A program made the position numbers and the translations under genes. Shown piece after piece: positions 25,292 to 33,332 of a stretch of 64,000 nucleotides of DNA (its first letter is position 1; every line of letters begins with the position of its first letter). Source of the stretch: JAAUTY01 sp964397305 (GTDB taxonomy: Bacteria; Cyanobacteriota; Cyanobacteriia; Cyanobacteriales; Spirulinaceae); contig CAYNIP010000007.1 of the NCBI GenBank assembly GCA_964397305.1, positions 84,610-148,609 of the forward strand, given 5' to 3'. The notes under the pieces were generated by a model. The model searched no databases and was not told where the DNA came from. It was given only the letters and a program-made list of their open reading frames with translations.

Positions 25292-26380
25292 GTGGAAATT
25301 GGTGTTCCCAAAGAAGTCAAAGACCAGGAGTTTCGCGTTGGTCTGACCCCGAGCAGTGTGCGCGTGCTGCGCGATCGCGGTCATCACGTCTTTGTCGAAA
25401 CCCAAGCCGGCCTCGGGGCCGGCTTCGCCGATGCAGACTATGAAGCGGCTGGGGCGATCATCGTGCCCGAGGCCCACCAAGCGTGGCACCGGGAACTGGT
25501 CGTCAAGGTCAAGGAGCCCTTAAAAGCCGAGTACTACTGGCTCCAAGCGGGGCAACTGCTGTTTACCTACCTGCACCTTGCCGCCTCGCGATCGCTCACC
25601 GAGACCCTGATCCAATCCGGCGTCACCGGCATCGCCTACGAAACCGTGGCGCTCCCCGACGGTCGCCTGCCCCTCTTGGCCCCCATGAGCATCATTGCCG
25701 GCCGCCTAGCGGTCCAGTTCGGAGCCCGCTACCTAGAAAAACAGCAAGGGGGGCGCGGGGTGCTGCTCGGCGGCCTGCCTGGCGTGCGACCGGGGCGCGT
25801 GGTCATCCTCGGGGGCGGTGTCGTCGGGACGGAGGCGGCAAAAATTGCCGTGGGCCTGGGAGCCCAGGTGCAGATCGTCGATATTAACGTCGAGCGCCTG
25901 AACTACCTCGAAACCCTGTTTGGCTCCCGGGTCGAACTCCTCTACAGCAGCGCCAGCCAAATTGAGCGCCTCGTCCCCGAGGCCGATCTCCTGGTGGGGG
26001 CGGTGCTCGTGCCCGGCAAGCGAGCGCCGCTCCTCGTGGCGCGATCGCTCGTTGCTCAGATGCGGCCGGGATCTGTCCTCGTCGATGTCGCGGTGGATCA
26101 GGGGGGCTGCATCGAAACCCTGCACCCCACCTCCCACTCCCAACCCACCTACATCGAGGCCGGCGTGGTTCATGTGGGCATCCCCAATCTGCCCGGAGCG
26201 GTTCCCTGGACGGCGACCCAAGCCCTCAACAACAGCACCCTGCCTTATATCCTGAAGCTCGCTGACCACGGCCTAGCCGCCCTCAAGGACGACGAAGCCC
26301 TGGCCGGGGGCCTCAATGCCCAGGGAGGAAAACTGGTGCATCCTGCCGTCCGCGATGTGTTCCCCGATTTATCGGATTGA
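25292..26380 (+). CDS. ald: Alanine dehydrogenase
   Basis: Ald catalyses the NAD-dependent interconversion of L-alanine with pyruvate and ammonium. The 362-aa protein begins VEIGVPKEVKDQEFRVGLTPSSV, the standard family opening with the substrate-binding Arg. It then has VKVKEPLKAEYYWLQAGQLLFTYLHLA (catalytic Lys and His), the Rossmann motif VVILGGGVVGTEAAKIAVGLGAQV, and VDVAVDQGGCIETLHPTSHSQPTY. GTG 25292 has AGGAG 7 nt upstream. The open frame further upstream (from 25220) is Arg-rich and not family-like. It is divergent from the REC-DUF3685 gene. Confidence 0.93.
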   Translation: MEIGVPKEVKDQEFRVGLTPSSVRVLRDRGHHVFVETQAGLGAGFADADYEAAGAIIVPEAHQAWHRELVVKVKEPLKAEYYWLQAGQLLFTYLHLAASRSLTETLIQSGVTGIAYETVALPDGRLPLLAPMSIIAGRLAVQFGARYLEKQQGGRGVLLGGLPGVRPGRVVILGGGVVGTEAAKIAVGLGAQVQIVDINVERLNYLETLFGSRVELLYSSASQIERLVPEADLLVGAVLVPGKRAPLLVARSLVAQMRPGSVLVDVAVDQGGCIETLHPTSHSQPTYIEAGVVHVGIPNLPGAVPWTATQALNNSTLPYILKLADHGLAALKDDEALAGGLNAQGGKLVHPAVRDVFPDLSD

Positions 26381-26448
26381 TGGGGGTGGCCCCCCGGAGG
26401 AGCACGACGCTGCCCGCCAGAATTGGCCTCATGGCCCCCCAGCCAACC

Positions 26449-28767
26449 CTAAGGCCGTCCCGCCACGGCCTCCCGCAACGAGTTACCGGGATTGAGCGAG
26501 GTGGAATCGCCGGGCAGGTCAATGAAGGGCTCCGCCGAGCTACCCGGCTCGTCGGCGGGTGGGGCGGGGACGGCCTGGCGCGGCTCCGGAGCCGGGGCGC
26601 GTTCCGGGGGAGTTGACCAGTTGACCGTTCCCGTCAGTTGCTCGCGAATACTCTGCTTCTCGGTGTATTCCACCAGCTTCTCGCGGGCCGTTTGACCGGC
26701 GGGGGTATGGGCCGGGATCTGCTGCAACTCGGCGATCGCCGCCTTGAACTCCCCAACGGCCGCCTGATCATAGGCCCGCTGCAAGAAGTGCATGGCGCGA
26801 ATCTGCTCCTTGAGGCGGTACTCCTCAATCTTGGGCTGAATGCGTTGGCCGATCGTGGTCTTGGGCACGATCTGCCCCAGGTAATCCAGGGCCTGGGTAA
26901 AGTTGCGCTCGTAGGCCGCTTGGCTGGCTTGGGCGAGCAAGTCCGCGGCTGCTGCCTCCGCCTGCTCGGTGGCCTGGTTGACTAGGGGTTGCATCTGTCG
27001 CTGCCAGGAGTCCAGGGCCGGCAGGCTCTCCCCGAGGGTGAGCACGGTCCCCCAGTCGGCTCGCGCTACGGCCTGCTCGGCCGCCTTGACCTGCTGGGCC
27101 GCCTGCTGCCAGTCCCGCTGCCAGTCGGCGATCGCTTGCTGCGACTCGGCATAAACCTCGCTGTCGCTGGGGATCGCCTGGGCCAGGGCGATCGCCCCCT
27201 CCAGATCCCCCCGCTGGAGGGCACGGTTGGCCTGGGCCAAGCGGCGCGCTCCCGGTTCAGTCTCCCGCTGGTTCGCTAGGGCATAGAGACCAAAGGCGAG
27301 GGCAAACAGATTTAACACCGCAACCAAGATCCCCGCCCGGGTCAGGGTCGCCATCAGCTGGGGACTCGCTTGCCACGGCCCCAGGGACGCGGCCGACTTG
27401 GCTGGGGCGCTGGTGGCTGGCTCGGGGCTCGGAGGGTCGGCGGTGTCTTGCCAATCTTCCCAGGTGGGCAAGGCGGGTGGCTTCGGGGCAGGCGGCGCGC
27501 TGCCGTTGCGGCTTGCGACGGAAGAGAAGAGGGGAACCGGCTGCTTGAGACCCGCTGATGGCACCAGCGGCAAAATTGGCGAGGCGGCGACGGGGTCGGG
27601 TGCGGTGTCCTGAAGGTTGTCCCGAAGGTTGTCCTGAAGGTCAATATCAACCGGTGTGTCAGCCGCCGGCCGGTTGGCAGGGGCTGGGGTTTGGAGGAGC
27701 GATCGCCGCGCTGGCTCCAGCAGGGGCTCCAAGGCCCGCAGCACCTCCCGGGCGGACTGGTAACGCTGTTGGTGGTTGTAGCGCACCATCTGGCGCAAAA
27801 TCGCTGTCAAGGGGCGGTGGAGGGCCGACGGCGATCGCTGGTGAGTCTGGAGCTGCTTCCAGTCAATTTCATGGGTCTCGAGGTTCAGTTGCAGTTTCGC
27901 GGGATCGATGCCCGTCAGGATCTGAATCGCAATGATCCCCGCTGCGTAAAGATCACTGTTGGGGTAAGGCCTGCCAGCCAGTTGTTCAGCGGCAAGATAG
28001 CCCGAGGGGCTGACGGCGATCGGGGACTTGAGCGGTAGGGAACGGCTGGCTTCGCGATCGCGTTCCGGAGAGCGGATCGGTTGCGCGGCCCCAAAATCGA
28101 TCAGGACCAGCTTGCCATCCTTCGCCCGGCGCAGAAGGTTATTCGGCTTGACATCACAGTGAATCGTCCCCTGAGAATGCACAAAGTCGAGAATGTGCAG
28201 CAGATCCTGGAGAAAGTAGATCACCTCGGCTTCGCGCTCGCGGAGGGTACTGTGACAATCCCGCAAGCTCGCATGGTTCAGCAGAGACAATTCCTCGCTG
28301 AGGGGCTGGCCCACAACCAGCTCCTGCACCAGATAAAACTGCTCCTGCTCTTCAAAGCAGTCGATAAAGCGGGGAATTTGGTCGTGAATCCCTAGGGTGC
28401 GTAGGGTCTCGGCTTCAGTGACGAAAAGACGCCGACTGGTTTTGAGGAGGTGAGGATAGCCTTGGTGCGATTGATAGTGCTTCACCAAGCAGGGCCCCCC
28501 CTCATGATGCTGATCTCGAGCGACATACGTGTGCCCAAAGGCCCCCGAACTCAGGAGGCGTACAATTTCATAGCGCTGGCGCAGGACTTGCCCGATCGGC
28601 GAGCAGTGAATTTTCGTATTGACCAAGGTGATTCCGGCCTCCCAAGACCCCAAGCGTCTGAGTACGTTTTTCGCTCGCTCCTCCGCTTGTCCGGATGCTT
28701 GGGGATGAATTGAGCGTCGCCCGAGAAAAATTTGCGAGAATAACGGTTGGTATTTGTCTCTATCCAT
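26449..28767 (-). CDS. Hanks-type serine/threonine protein kinase, membrane-anchored
   Basis: The 772-aa protein has a kinase domain at about residues 64-340. It shows the glycine loop LLSSGAFGHTYVARD, catalytic Lys in CLVKHY, HRD-type loop IHCDVKPNNLL, metal-binding DFGAAQ, and the activation/P+1 region SGYLAAEQLAGRPYPNSDLYAAG. A proline-rich linker follows, then one membrane segment (about 481-505, TRAGILVAVLNLFALAFGLYALA) and a helical repeat region (about 505-710). ATG 28767 lies only 10 bp from the divergent neighbour's start. TTG 28626, preceded at 11 nt by GGGAGG, is a credible alternative that starts near the conserved part. Targets are unknown. Confidence 0.85.
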   Translation of the reverse strand: MDRDKYQPLFSQIFLGRRSIHPQASGQAEERAKNVLRRLGSWEAGITLVNTKIHCSPIGQVLRQRYEIVRLLSSGAFGHTYVARDQHHEGGPCLVKHYQSHQGYPHLLKTSRRLFVTEAETLRTLGIHDQIPRFIDCFEEQEQFYLVQELVVGQPLSEELSLLNHASLRDCHSTLREREAEVIYFLQDLLHILDFVHSQGTIHCDVKPNNLLRRAKDGKLVLIDFGAAQPIRSPERDREASRSLPLKSPIAVSPSGYLAAEQLAGRPYPNSDLYAAGIIAIQILTGIDPAKLQLNLETHEIDWKQLQTHQRSPSALHRPLTAILRQMVRYNHQQRYQSAREVLRALEPLLEPARRSLLQTPAPANRPAADTPVDIDLQDNLRDNLQDTAPDPVAASPILPLVPSAGLKQPVPLFSSVASRNGSAPPAPKPPALPTWEDWQDTADPPSPEPATSAPAKSAASLGPWQASPQLMATLTRAGILVAVLNLFALAFGLYALANQRETEPGARRLAQANRALQRGDLEGAIALAQAIPSDSEVYAESQQAIADWQRDWQQAAQQVKAAEQAVARADWGTVLTLGESLPALDSWQRQMQPLVNQATEQAEAAAADLLAQASQAAYERNFTQALDYLGQIVPKTTIGQRIQPKIEEYRLKEQIRAMHFLQRAYDQAAVGEFKAAIAELQQIPAHTPAGQTAREKLVEYTEKQSIREQLTGTVNWSTPPERAPAPEPRQAVPAPPADEPGSSAEPFIDLPGDSTSLNPGNSLREAVAGRP

Positions 28768-28777
28768 CGCTTGAACT

Positions 28778-29296
28778 GTGAATTCTGAGCAACGCGCAAC
28801 CTTCCGAGCCCAGTACCAAGCTGGTCTGGCGGCCTTTGAGGGGGGTCAGTACCGTCAGAGCATTGAGTACCTGGAGCAGGCCTGCGAATTGTGCCCCAGT
28901 CGCTCGCGGGCTGGGGGCGAAGCCCAACTCTGGCTGGTCAATGCCTATCAGGCGGCCGATCGCTGGGACGCGGCGATCGCCCTCTGCCAACAACTCCAGC
29001 ACCACCCCTACCCAACCATCAGCCGCCAAGCCAAGGATCTCCTCTACATCCTCCAAGCACCCCGCCTACAACGCTCCCCCGACTGGCTGACCCAGATTCC
29101 TGACCTAGCACGCCTCGAAGATCGTCCAGCCCAAGCCTGTTACCTCGACTCCAAAGCAACGCCGCCGCCGGAAACCCGGTTGAGCGTGGAGCAGTTTCCG
29201 GTGCCGTCGGGAGAGAGCGAGGACAATCGTGCGTTTGTGGGCTTTGCGGTGGTGGTGGCGATCGCCCTGCTCGGGGGCCTCTGGTGGTTGGGTTAG
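28778..29296 (+). CDS. TPR-like, C-terminally membrane-anchored protein
   Basis: The 172-aa protein has two tetratricopeptide-like helical pairs at residues 5-75 (YQAGLAAFEGGQYRQSIEYLEQACEL, AQLWLVNAYQAADRWDAAIALCQQLQ). A linker follows, and then a single C-terminal hydrophobic helix (FVGFAVVVAIALLGGLWWL), so it is probably tail-anchored. It starts at GTG 28778 and is divergent from the Ser/Thr kinase, which suggests shared regulation. I do not recognise a named family. Confidence 0.7.
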   Translation: MNSEQRATFRAQYQAGLAAFEGGQYRQSIEYLEQACELCPSRSRAGGEAQLWLVNAYQAADRWDAAIALCQQLQHHPYPTISRQAKDLLYILQAPRLQRSPDWLTQIPDLARLEDRPAQACYLDSKATPPPETRLSVEQFPVPSGESEDNRAFVGFAVVVAIALLGGLWWLG

Positions 29297-30007
29297 TGAC
29301 CGCAATTCAGGATTCACCGTTTCGCCATCCGGGTTACGGCGCAATTTGAGGAGATCCTGAGACCCTCCAGGGATTTAGAGTGTTGGCGCTAGCGTTCGCG
29401 CAAGCTCCCGGAGCTGCTCGCAGCGCTGGCAGGTCGGCGACATCAGCCTGTTTTGTGGAAACGTAGGGCCGCCAAACGAGCCTACTCCCGAGACCACAGA
29501 ACCTAAGTAGTCTTGTGAAGTTGGCAAACCTGCGGTAAATACTTAGGCAAAAACTGGGCTTGGCTGACGAGCTGGTTAGCAGCGTCAGGGAGGAATCAGG
29601 GTTTCCAAGTATCGTAAGTGCTTGCCAGTCCTGGTTTCAGGGCAGATTTCGTCCCAGGCTCAGCGTTGCCGTTGGCAGCCTGCCGGAGCACGAGTTTGAG
29701 AGCTAGCCCAGGATCATTTATCTGTGAAAATACCTATTTTTTAATCTTTTACTCACTAGAAATATCGGGCGAAACTTCAATCAATTCGCGCAAAAATTTA
29801 CGCTAACTTCACCTACAGCCCAAGCCGTTCGGATAGAGTAAAACTGTAGTCCAGGGGATAACTCCTGACTTGCCAGAGTCCAGAACGCCGCCAGCACTGT
29901 TCAAGAGCACGGCTTCTCCCAGCAGCTTCTTTCCAGCTTGGATACTCGCTGCTTTGGTGCTCTGGTAGGGAGTCTAGATAATTCGGAGAACTGCGGGGAT
30001 AACCACC
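29297..30007. other. Gene-free stretch upstream of the PEP-CTERM gene
   Basis: No credible coding region. At 29388-29430 there is a palindromic-repeat relative (AGCGTTCGCGCAAGCTCCCGGAG). At 29460-29475 lies one arm of a 16-bp perfect inverted repeat whose partner is at 31152-31167. The segment 29720-29810 is AT-rich and may hold the promoter. The leader before the ATG at 30008 is otherwise featureless. Confidence 0.5.
29460..29510. repeat. Left arm of inverted repeat flanking the PEP-CTERM gene
   Basis: AACGTAGGGCCGCCAA (29460-29475) is the exact reverse complement of 31152-31167. A second shared block, CCTAAGTAG (29502-29510), matches the inverted 31116-31124 at nearly the same spacing (26 versus 27 nt). 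Confidence 0.65.
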
Positions 30008-30871
30008 ATGAAGACGGTCCAAAAGTTTTTAATCAGCGCCTCGGCGATCATCAGCACCAGCCTTTTGGCGGTGGCTCCGGCCTTTGCTGCTTCGCTGACC
30101 AATATCCAGTTCAACACCAATGACTTCAGAACCTACTCTACGGATTCTTGGAGTGATGGCAATGGGACCGATGCCGTCAGCGCCCTGACTGACGGTAGCG
30201 CCATCACCAACGTCGAGCTAGGCGTCAGCACTGAGAACCAAGTAGCGAATGTAGGTTTCACGGCCACCTTGGGCGTTCATTCCGTGGCGGTGGAAACCGT
30301 GACGGCGGCTGACTGGCAAAATGGCTTGGCGACCCAGTGGCTCGCTGACTTCCAAGCCGCCTACCCGGCGTTGTTTGCGGCGACGCTGCCAGGCGTGGGC
30401 AGCCTGGGTCAGGCGATCGCGGCTGAAGTGATGGCAGGTCCCTCCCGCGCGGGCGACCCCAACATCGGCAGCTTCAACCAGAACGACGAGACTGGCTTGA
30501 TCACCCTGCAAATGATCGGCCACTACGACGTGCTCAACGCCCCCTGGCTGCAAGCCGGCCCCTACGCGGCGATGGTTCCCATGGTTCGCAACCTCCTCCT
30601 CGGCGAGCCGCTGCAAATCAGCGAAGTGGCGAAAGTGACCATTGACGGTCAAGTTCACTACGCCTACAGCTTCCAAGCGGCCCAAACCGGCTGGCTGGCC
30701 CCGGATGCCGCCGCGAACGATACCTCCTCCGGTACGGGCATTTATTCCTGGTACGTCCAAGGCTCCCTAGAGCCAACCCCGGAAACGGAATCCGTGCCGG
30801 AACCCTCGCTGATGCTCGGCCTGGTAGCCGCCGGTGGTCTGATGGCTGCTGCTACGCGCCGCAAGCACTAG
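30008..30871 (+). CDS. PEP-CTERM sorting-domain protein, exported
   Basis: The 287-aa protein has a signal peptide (MKTVQKFLISASAIISTSLLAVAPAFA-A). Its C-terminal sorting signal is VPEPSLMLGLVAAGGLMAAATRRKH: the PEP motif, a hydrophobic helix and a basic end. Such proteins are processed by exosortase-type enzymes and attached to or released from the cell surface. The body is rich in small and polar residues (TNIQFNTNDFRTYSTDSW...) and belongs to no family I recognise. It is monocistronic, with an intrinsic terminator about 90 bp downstream. Confidence 0.85.
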   Translation: MKTVQKFLISASAIISTSLLAVAPAFAASLTNIQFNTNDFRTYSTDSWSDGNGTDAVSALTDGSAITNVELGVSTENQVANVGFTATLGVHSVAVETVTAADWQNGLATQWLADFQAAYPALFAATLPGVGSLGQAIAAEVMAGPSRAGDPNIGSFNQNDETGLITLQMIGHYDVLNAPWLQAGPYAAMVPMVRNLLLGEPLQISEVAKVTIDGQVHYAYSFQAAQTGWLAPDAAANDTSSGTGIYSWYVQGSLEPTPETESVPEPSLMLGLVAAGGLMAAATRRKH

Positions 30872-30960
30872 AGGCGAAACCGCTACGGTTCAGCTTGCTC
30901 TGAGTTGACGGACCCTGGACTGGTCTAAACCGAGTAAAACGATTGCCAAACTCACTTGTT

Positions 30961-30983
30961 AGGAGCCTGCGGGCTCCTTTTTT
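30961..30983 (+). terminator. Rho-independent terminator after the PEP-CTERM gene
   Basis: AGGAGCC-TGCG-GGCTCCT runs directly into six T's (30978-30983). A 7-bp GC-rich stem, 4-nt loop and U-tract make a textbook intrinsic terminator. Confidence 0.92.
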
Positions 30984-31115
30984 CGTGGCTGTTAAGTAGA
31001 CCAGGGTTGATGCTGTAGACCATGTAACGAATCATTGCCACGACTGAATCCCTTTGTCAGCAAGAGTTTTGGGTTGATCAGCCCAATATTTCTGGTGCTG
31101 CAATTCTAGCCTGAC

Positions 31116-31167
31116 CTACTTAGGGGAACTGCGGGTAGGGAAGCATCTCACTTGGCGGCCCTACGTT
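31116..31167. repeat. Right arm of inverted repeat flanking the PEP-CTERM gene
   Basis: TTGGCGGCCCTACGTT (31152-31167) and CTACTTAGG (31116-31124) mirror 29460-29510. The remainder of 30984-31362 contains no gene I can support, and AT content rises here toward the R-M island. Confidence 0.65.
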
Positions 31168-31362
31168 CCTGCGGCCCAGGCTAGGTCCTCCCCTAAAAAC
31201 TCTTGTGTGTTAGAAGTTTGCGACTCTATTCAAAATAAGGATTTCTGAAAGACCAAGAAGCTACCGTTTAGTGGGTGCTTCATCGAGAAAATATTAAACA
31301 ATTTCACTTCCTGAGTTTCATACACAGCATAGAAACGCTGAAGACTTCTATCCTTCACGTCT

Positions 31363-32084
31363 TCATTGGGGGCAGGAACAACGAGATTGATAGTGTCTGT
31401 CATCCGGGATTTCTCGGTAAATTTTTGAATTTAAAATGTTGGCCTCTTTTCTCACTTCAGTCATGATTCTGAATCGCAGCTTGACTGAGGCCGCCTCGAC
31501 ATTACGAACTTTACTAAAGCTATCGTGGTCTGAGAAAATTTCAGGGAGAAGATCTTTGACTGATTGCGTAACATTCAAACCACTATCCCTAAGCCTTTCA
31601 TCCAAAACTTGAGCAAACGACCGTGAAATAAGCTCCGCCTCGGATATGGTTTCAAAGAAACTGCCATGAACCAGAACAACCTTCGTAAACTGGTGAAGAT
31701 CACCCTGCTTTTTACGACCGCGAATCAAGTAGTAGACATCTCGGATTGGTAGTGAGAACACATACCTGATACTTCCATCTGCTCTCTGATAGTGCTTTGT
31801 TTTTTACGACCAACTATCTTGGCTATGCTCTTCTGACCTGCTGGAACCGTAGAATTGAAAGATGAAACTTGATAGCTATTACTATCTTTCAATTCTATTA
31901 GTTCCCCGCCAGTGAACATCGGATTATCAGAATTGACTTTTACTGCCAAGTCGGGAAATTTCCCCTTGCTTTGACAAGAAAAAATAGACGTGTCAAAAGG
32001 GAAATTCTCAAGCTTATCGACTGTCAAGAATGATTCTTTTTGTCTCTCAAGAGATCGAAAAAAATGATAGATGGATTTGGTCAT
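31363..32084 (-). pseudogene. Type II restriction endonuclease gene, split by a frameshift
   Basis: Two overlapping minus-strand frames form one protein if a single base is added to a run of six A's (T6 on the plus strand, 31800-31805). The N-terminal frame (ATG 32084) carries PDLAVKV...GGELIELKDSNSYQ, a PD-(D/E)XK nuclease signature with ELK. Read across the run, it would continue GRKKTKHYQRADGSIRYVFSLPIRDVYYLIRG... to the stop at 31363, giving about 240 aa. As read, the first frame ends in about 16 unrelated residues. The ATG lies 1 bp past the end of the methyltransferase gene. AT-rich composition unlike its surroundings suggests transfer. Polymerase slippage on A6 or a sequencing error are alternatives to true inactivation. 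Confidence 0.7.
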
Positions 32085-32085
32085 A

Positions 32086-32997
32086 CTAAACTAAAGCTGC
32101 TAGCTCAGGTATAACCAGATCAAGATCAGCATACTCAGTTTCTGATTCAACTGCTTTTGAGCATTCGCTACTCCGAGGGCCCCATATAGAACTCAGGTTG
32201 TCGGTGCATAAGTAGCTCCGGTAGTAACGATCGACAGAATCTGCCGGGCGGATACTGGCTAGCCGGGTCTCAATACAGGTGACGTTTTGGGGATCTAGTT
32301 CAATACTAACGGAGTTTCGCTGGACTTGTTGGGCTACTACAGCAGTCGTACCAGTACCCGAGAACGGATCGAGAACTGTATCTCCAACCTCCGTCGAGGT
32401 CAGTATTATTCGCAACAAAAGTGCAATGGGGGCTTGCTGCTTGTGGAAGCGACTGCCATCATCATTTCTAATTGCTTCGTCACCCGCAAAGTAACCAGAT
32501 GTCATTTCCCGAATGTCATCCCAAACATCGGTTACATAAATGCCATTCTCCCGCTTGTGCTTGTAGGTACTAGGCAAAGGGGGGTCGATCCTCAAACGAT
32601 TGAACCTCCGAGGCCTCTGACCTTTGGTGGCATAGACAATGATCTGATAGGACTTGCCGTACCTTCCTTTGACCGGGACGGCGGAGGTGCTCTTCTTCCA
32701 GATAAGCATATTCTGGAATGTCCAACCAGCATTCAAGAGTGTTTGAATAACCCAATGGGCATTCTTCTCTCGCTGCATAAAGTAAATCGAGCCGCCATCT
32801 TTCGTAAGATCGAAAATTGATTTGCAGACATCGCACATCATGGCCCAGTAGTCTTCCTCGGGCATATTGTCATCATGCAAAGCATAATCTTTCTGCTGAT
32901 TGAAAGGAGGATCTAGAAAGGAGAGGTCTAGTTCCGCCAGATCTTGTGACTTCAGTACCTCGACTGCGTTACCGCAGAAGACTTGTGACTTGGCCAT
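32086..32997 (-). CDS. DNA methyltransferase, beta class (N6-adenine or N4-cytosine), type II R-M
   Basis: This is the modification enzyme of the adjacent restriction gene. The 303-aa protein has catalytic motif IV (SFLDPPFN) near residue 30 and SAM-binding motif I (LDPFSGTGTTAVVAQQ) near residue 215, with the specificity region between. This order defines the beta class. DPPF favours N6-adenine modification but does not settle it. Other parts that fit include GGSIYFMQREKNAHWVIQTLL and LIWKKSTSAVPVKGRYGKSYQIIVYATKG. Codon use and composition are AT-richer than the neighbours, and no HIP1 site lies in the gene. The recognition sequence is unknown. Confidence 0.9.
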   Translation of the reverse strand: MAKSQVFCGNAVEVLKSQDLAELDLSFLDPPFNQQKDYALHDDNMPEEDYWAMMCDVCKSIFDLTKDGGSIYFMQREKNAHWVIQTLLNAGWTFQNMLIWKKSTSAVPVKGRYGKSYQIIVYATKGQRPRRFNRLRIDPPLPSTYKHKRENGIYVTDVWDDIREMTSGYFAGDEAIRNDDGSRFHKQQAPIALLLRIILTSTEVGDTVLDPFSGTGTTAVVAQQVQRNSVSIELDPQNVTCIETRLASIRPADSVDRYYRSYLCTDNLSSIWGPRSSECSKAVESETEYADLDLVIPELAALV

Positions 32998-33075
32998 TTG
33001 AGCACGTACTGTTGGATTTCACCACATTAAGAGGCATGATAGCACAAAAATCAAAGAGATTAATACATTTGTTTG

Positions 33076-33117
33076 TTATCCACACTCTATACACAAAATT
33101 TCCACAGGTATTCCACA
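33076..33117 (+). repeat. Four DnaA-box-like nonamers at exact 11-bp spacing
   Basis: TTATCCACA (33076), CTATACACA (33087), ATTTCCACA (33098) and TATTCCACA (33109) are all on one strand with 2-bp spacers. The first is a perfect E. coli-type DnaA box. The others differ by one base from TTATACACA or TTTTCCACA. An AT-rich stretch (33040-33075) adjoins. The array lies 79-120 bp upstream of the methyltransferase start, so it may instead be an operator for the R-M genes. Confidence 0.75.
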
Positions 33118-33205
33118 GCGTGCTCTCTCTGTATATCAAGTTTTTGGGTATTCTAAAATTACCATGCCTATTTAGGTCAGGTCAGGGACTGGACAGAAGA
33201 AGCAG

Positions 33206-33240
33206 GAATCAGAGAGAGCTAAGTCGGCTCTCTCTGATTC
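33206..33240. repeat. Perfect 14-bp hairpin at the edge of the R-M island
   Basis: GAATCAGAGAGAGC (33206-33219) and GCTCTCTCTGATTC (33227-33240) pair perfectly around a 7-nt loop. There is no T-tract on either strand. GCTCTCTCTG also occurs at 33123-33132. It may be a terminator-like structure for converging transcripts or a protein site. Confidence 0.85.
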
Positions 33241-33332
33241 AAGGGATTGAGGGTGAGGGCGGCAACGGGTTGAGGTTCTCCACCTTAACGCTGTTCTAAA
33301 GTGTCTCAAAATTGCTTGAAACAACCACAGCT

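Noticed and set aside
29618..29806. 62-codon frame upstream of the PEP-CTERM gene
   Set aside because: No ribosome site, no conserved pattern. AT-rich chance frame.
31275..31466. 63-codon plus-strand frame before the R-M genes
   Set aside because: It has no ribosome site or family resemblance and overlaps the end of the restriction gene on the other strand.
33076..33117. Chromosomal replication origin (oriC)
   Set aside because: There are only four boxes, no dnaA/dnaN or other origin-linked genes nearby, and no skew information from this window. It is kept only as a phased DnaA-like array.
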